24,474 bases of DNA from Bacteroidaceae bacterium. Lineage in GTDB: Bacteria; Bacteroidota; Bacteroidia; Bacteroidales; Bacteroidaceae. The notes below the pieces were generated by a model. That model saw only the letters and a list, made by a program, of their open reading frames with translations, had not been told where the DNA came from and did no database searches. Positions 23,772 through 24,474 of this stretch are shown here, one piece after another. The stretch is taken from contig CAAGLA010000055.1 of assembly GCA_900770655.1 (NCBI GenBank), forward strand, positions 1 to 24,474, read 5' to 3'. Within the stretch, counting starts at the first letter, position 1. Every line of letters begins with the position of its first letter. A program made the position numbers and the translations under genes.

Positions 23772-24344
23772 TTAGATTTTTTCACAGTTATTGGCATCAC
23801 ACATTAGTCCAATGACAAATCTTGCCTCTATTGCAGTGAAGAAAACAATCTCTCTACTTCTTTCGCTTGGGCGAACACCTATTATAGTTGCTTCCTTGAG
23901 TGTATCTGCATTCAGATATAATCTGTAAATCTGTTTATTGTTGGGCTTTCTTCCGAAGACATTCTCATCATATGTTTTAACCTCTCGGAGTTCAGGAATA
24001 CTGATGACATAAACATTCCTCTTTGTGGAATATCCCATACAACCCCTTTCATCAGCTGTTGAGATCCACTTGTTATTCATTGAGTCTGCGCCACCGCTTA
24101 CCCATTGAGCCATAATTTTCTTCCCTTCGCAAAAAAGTTTAATTATTTCAGCTTTTGCATCTTCGAGAGTTTGAGGATGTTTGGCTTCAAATCCCTTTGC
24201 TTTAATGACCTCCTTTGCTCTTGTATCAGCTCTATATATATATTGGGGAGCACCTTCTTGCGGGATTGGTATCTCTATAACCTCCTTGACAAAATCTTTT
24301 TTACGATTTTCTACAGGATGGTCTGTTACTAAAATTTTGCACAT
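23772..24344 (-). CDS. Putative mono-ADP-ribosyltransferase (R-S-E class)
   Basis: A 190-residue protein without signal peptide or membrane segment. The motif YIYRADTRAKEVIKAKGF (35-52) matches the first conserved motif of cholera/pertussis/pierisin-like transferases (YR-D-R-P-x-I---GF), with R38 as the NAD-contacting Arg. KWISTADERG (92-101) fits the second (Ser-Thr-Ser) motif with S95-T96, and SREIVFFTAIEARFVIG (163-179) fits the ExE region, with E165 as catalytic Glu and Ser163 at the minus-two position usually Glu or Gln. The order and spacing agree with a complete small catalytic domain. It is convergent to the terminase remnant and has its own terminator. A housekeeping protein with chance similarity is possible; no immunity gene is visible inside the window. 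Confidence 0.6.
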   Translation of the reverse strand: MCKILVTDHPVENRKKDFVKEVIEIPIPQEGAPQYIYRADTRAKEVIKAKGFEAKHPQTLEDAKAEIIKLFCEGKKIMAQWVSGGADSMNNKWISTADERGCMGYSTKRNVYVISIPELREVKTYDENVFGRKPNNKQIYRLYLNADTLKEATIIGVRPSERSREIVFFTAIEARFVIGLMCDANNCEKI

Positions 24345-24474
24345 ATCTCTTCTTATTTATTTTCCTACTCTCTTTACCATTCGGCTTTTCGGAATACGCC
24401 GTTGTAAATCTACGCAGTGAAAATATCAAAGGGATATAATATATAAATCATCAATTCACCCAATAGCAGATATA

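Noticed and set aside
24405..24430. Promoter for the ADP-ribosyltransferase-like gene (TTTG and TAGATTTA on the minus strand)
   Set aside because: The spacing is about 14 bases, too short for the consensus, and the -7 box lacks its final G.

Overview
The window looks like chromosomal DNA of a member of the Bacteroidales. Supporting signs are a eukaryote-type (GT3) glycogen synthase followed by an alpha-glucan phosphorylase, a two-subunit glycine decarboxylase (gcvPA/gcvPB), and repeated matches to the Bacteroidetes promoter pattern TTTG-N19-21-TAnnTTTG upstream of genes. The genus cannot be settled from this sequence.

Layout. 135-1514: tryptophanase. 1525-1643: a nested inverted-repeat element. 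1854-6113: a two-gene glycogen operon (synthase, phosphorylase) closed by a strong hairpin terminator. 6265-8789: hemolysin III-family membrane protein, then murB and a PhnP-like metallo-hydrolase. 8850-10467 (minus): two adjacent, apparently paralogous genes of unknown function, each with four membrane segments, a coiled-coil region and an acidic tail. 10761-16092: a compact operon of lipoate-protein ligase, gcvT, gcvH, gcvPA and gcvPB, in which the ligase can lipoylate the H protein made beside it. 16209-18411 (minus): short-chain dehydrogenase plus ALDH3-type aldehyde dehydrogenase. 18553-19881 (minus): YbdG-like mechanosensitive channel. 19987-20379: FlK-fold hotdog thioesterase. 20634-21464 (minus): ispE, driven by what looks like a duplicated promoter.

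From about 21640 to the right edge the character changes to accessory DNA. It holds a gene fragment, a two-gene unit with its own good promoter (a 52-residue protein and a 268-residue protein kinase-like protein resembling kinase domains of mobile-element 'polyvalent' proteins), a REP-like palindrome, a terminase large-subunit pseudogene with an internal deletion and frame change, and a minus-strand 190-residue protein carrying the Arg / Ser-Thr / Glu signature of cholera/pertussis-toxin-like mono-ADP-ribosyltransferases. This end reads as a decayed phage or integrative element that kept two possible effector modules; it is the most interesting part of the window.

No tRNA, rRNA, CRISPR array or intact transposase was recognised. 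Functional calls rest on motifs read by eye and memory of protein families; no database search was run.
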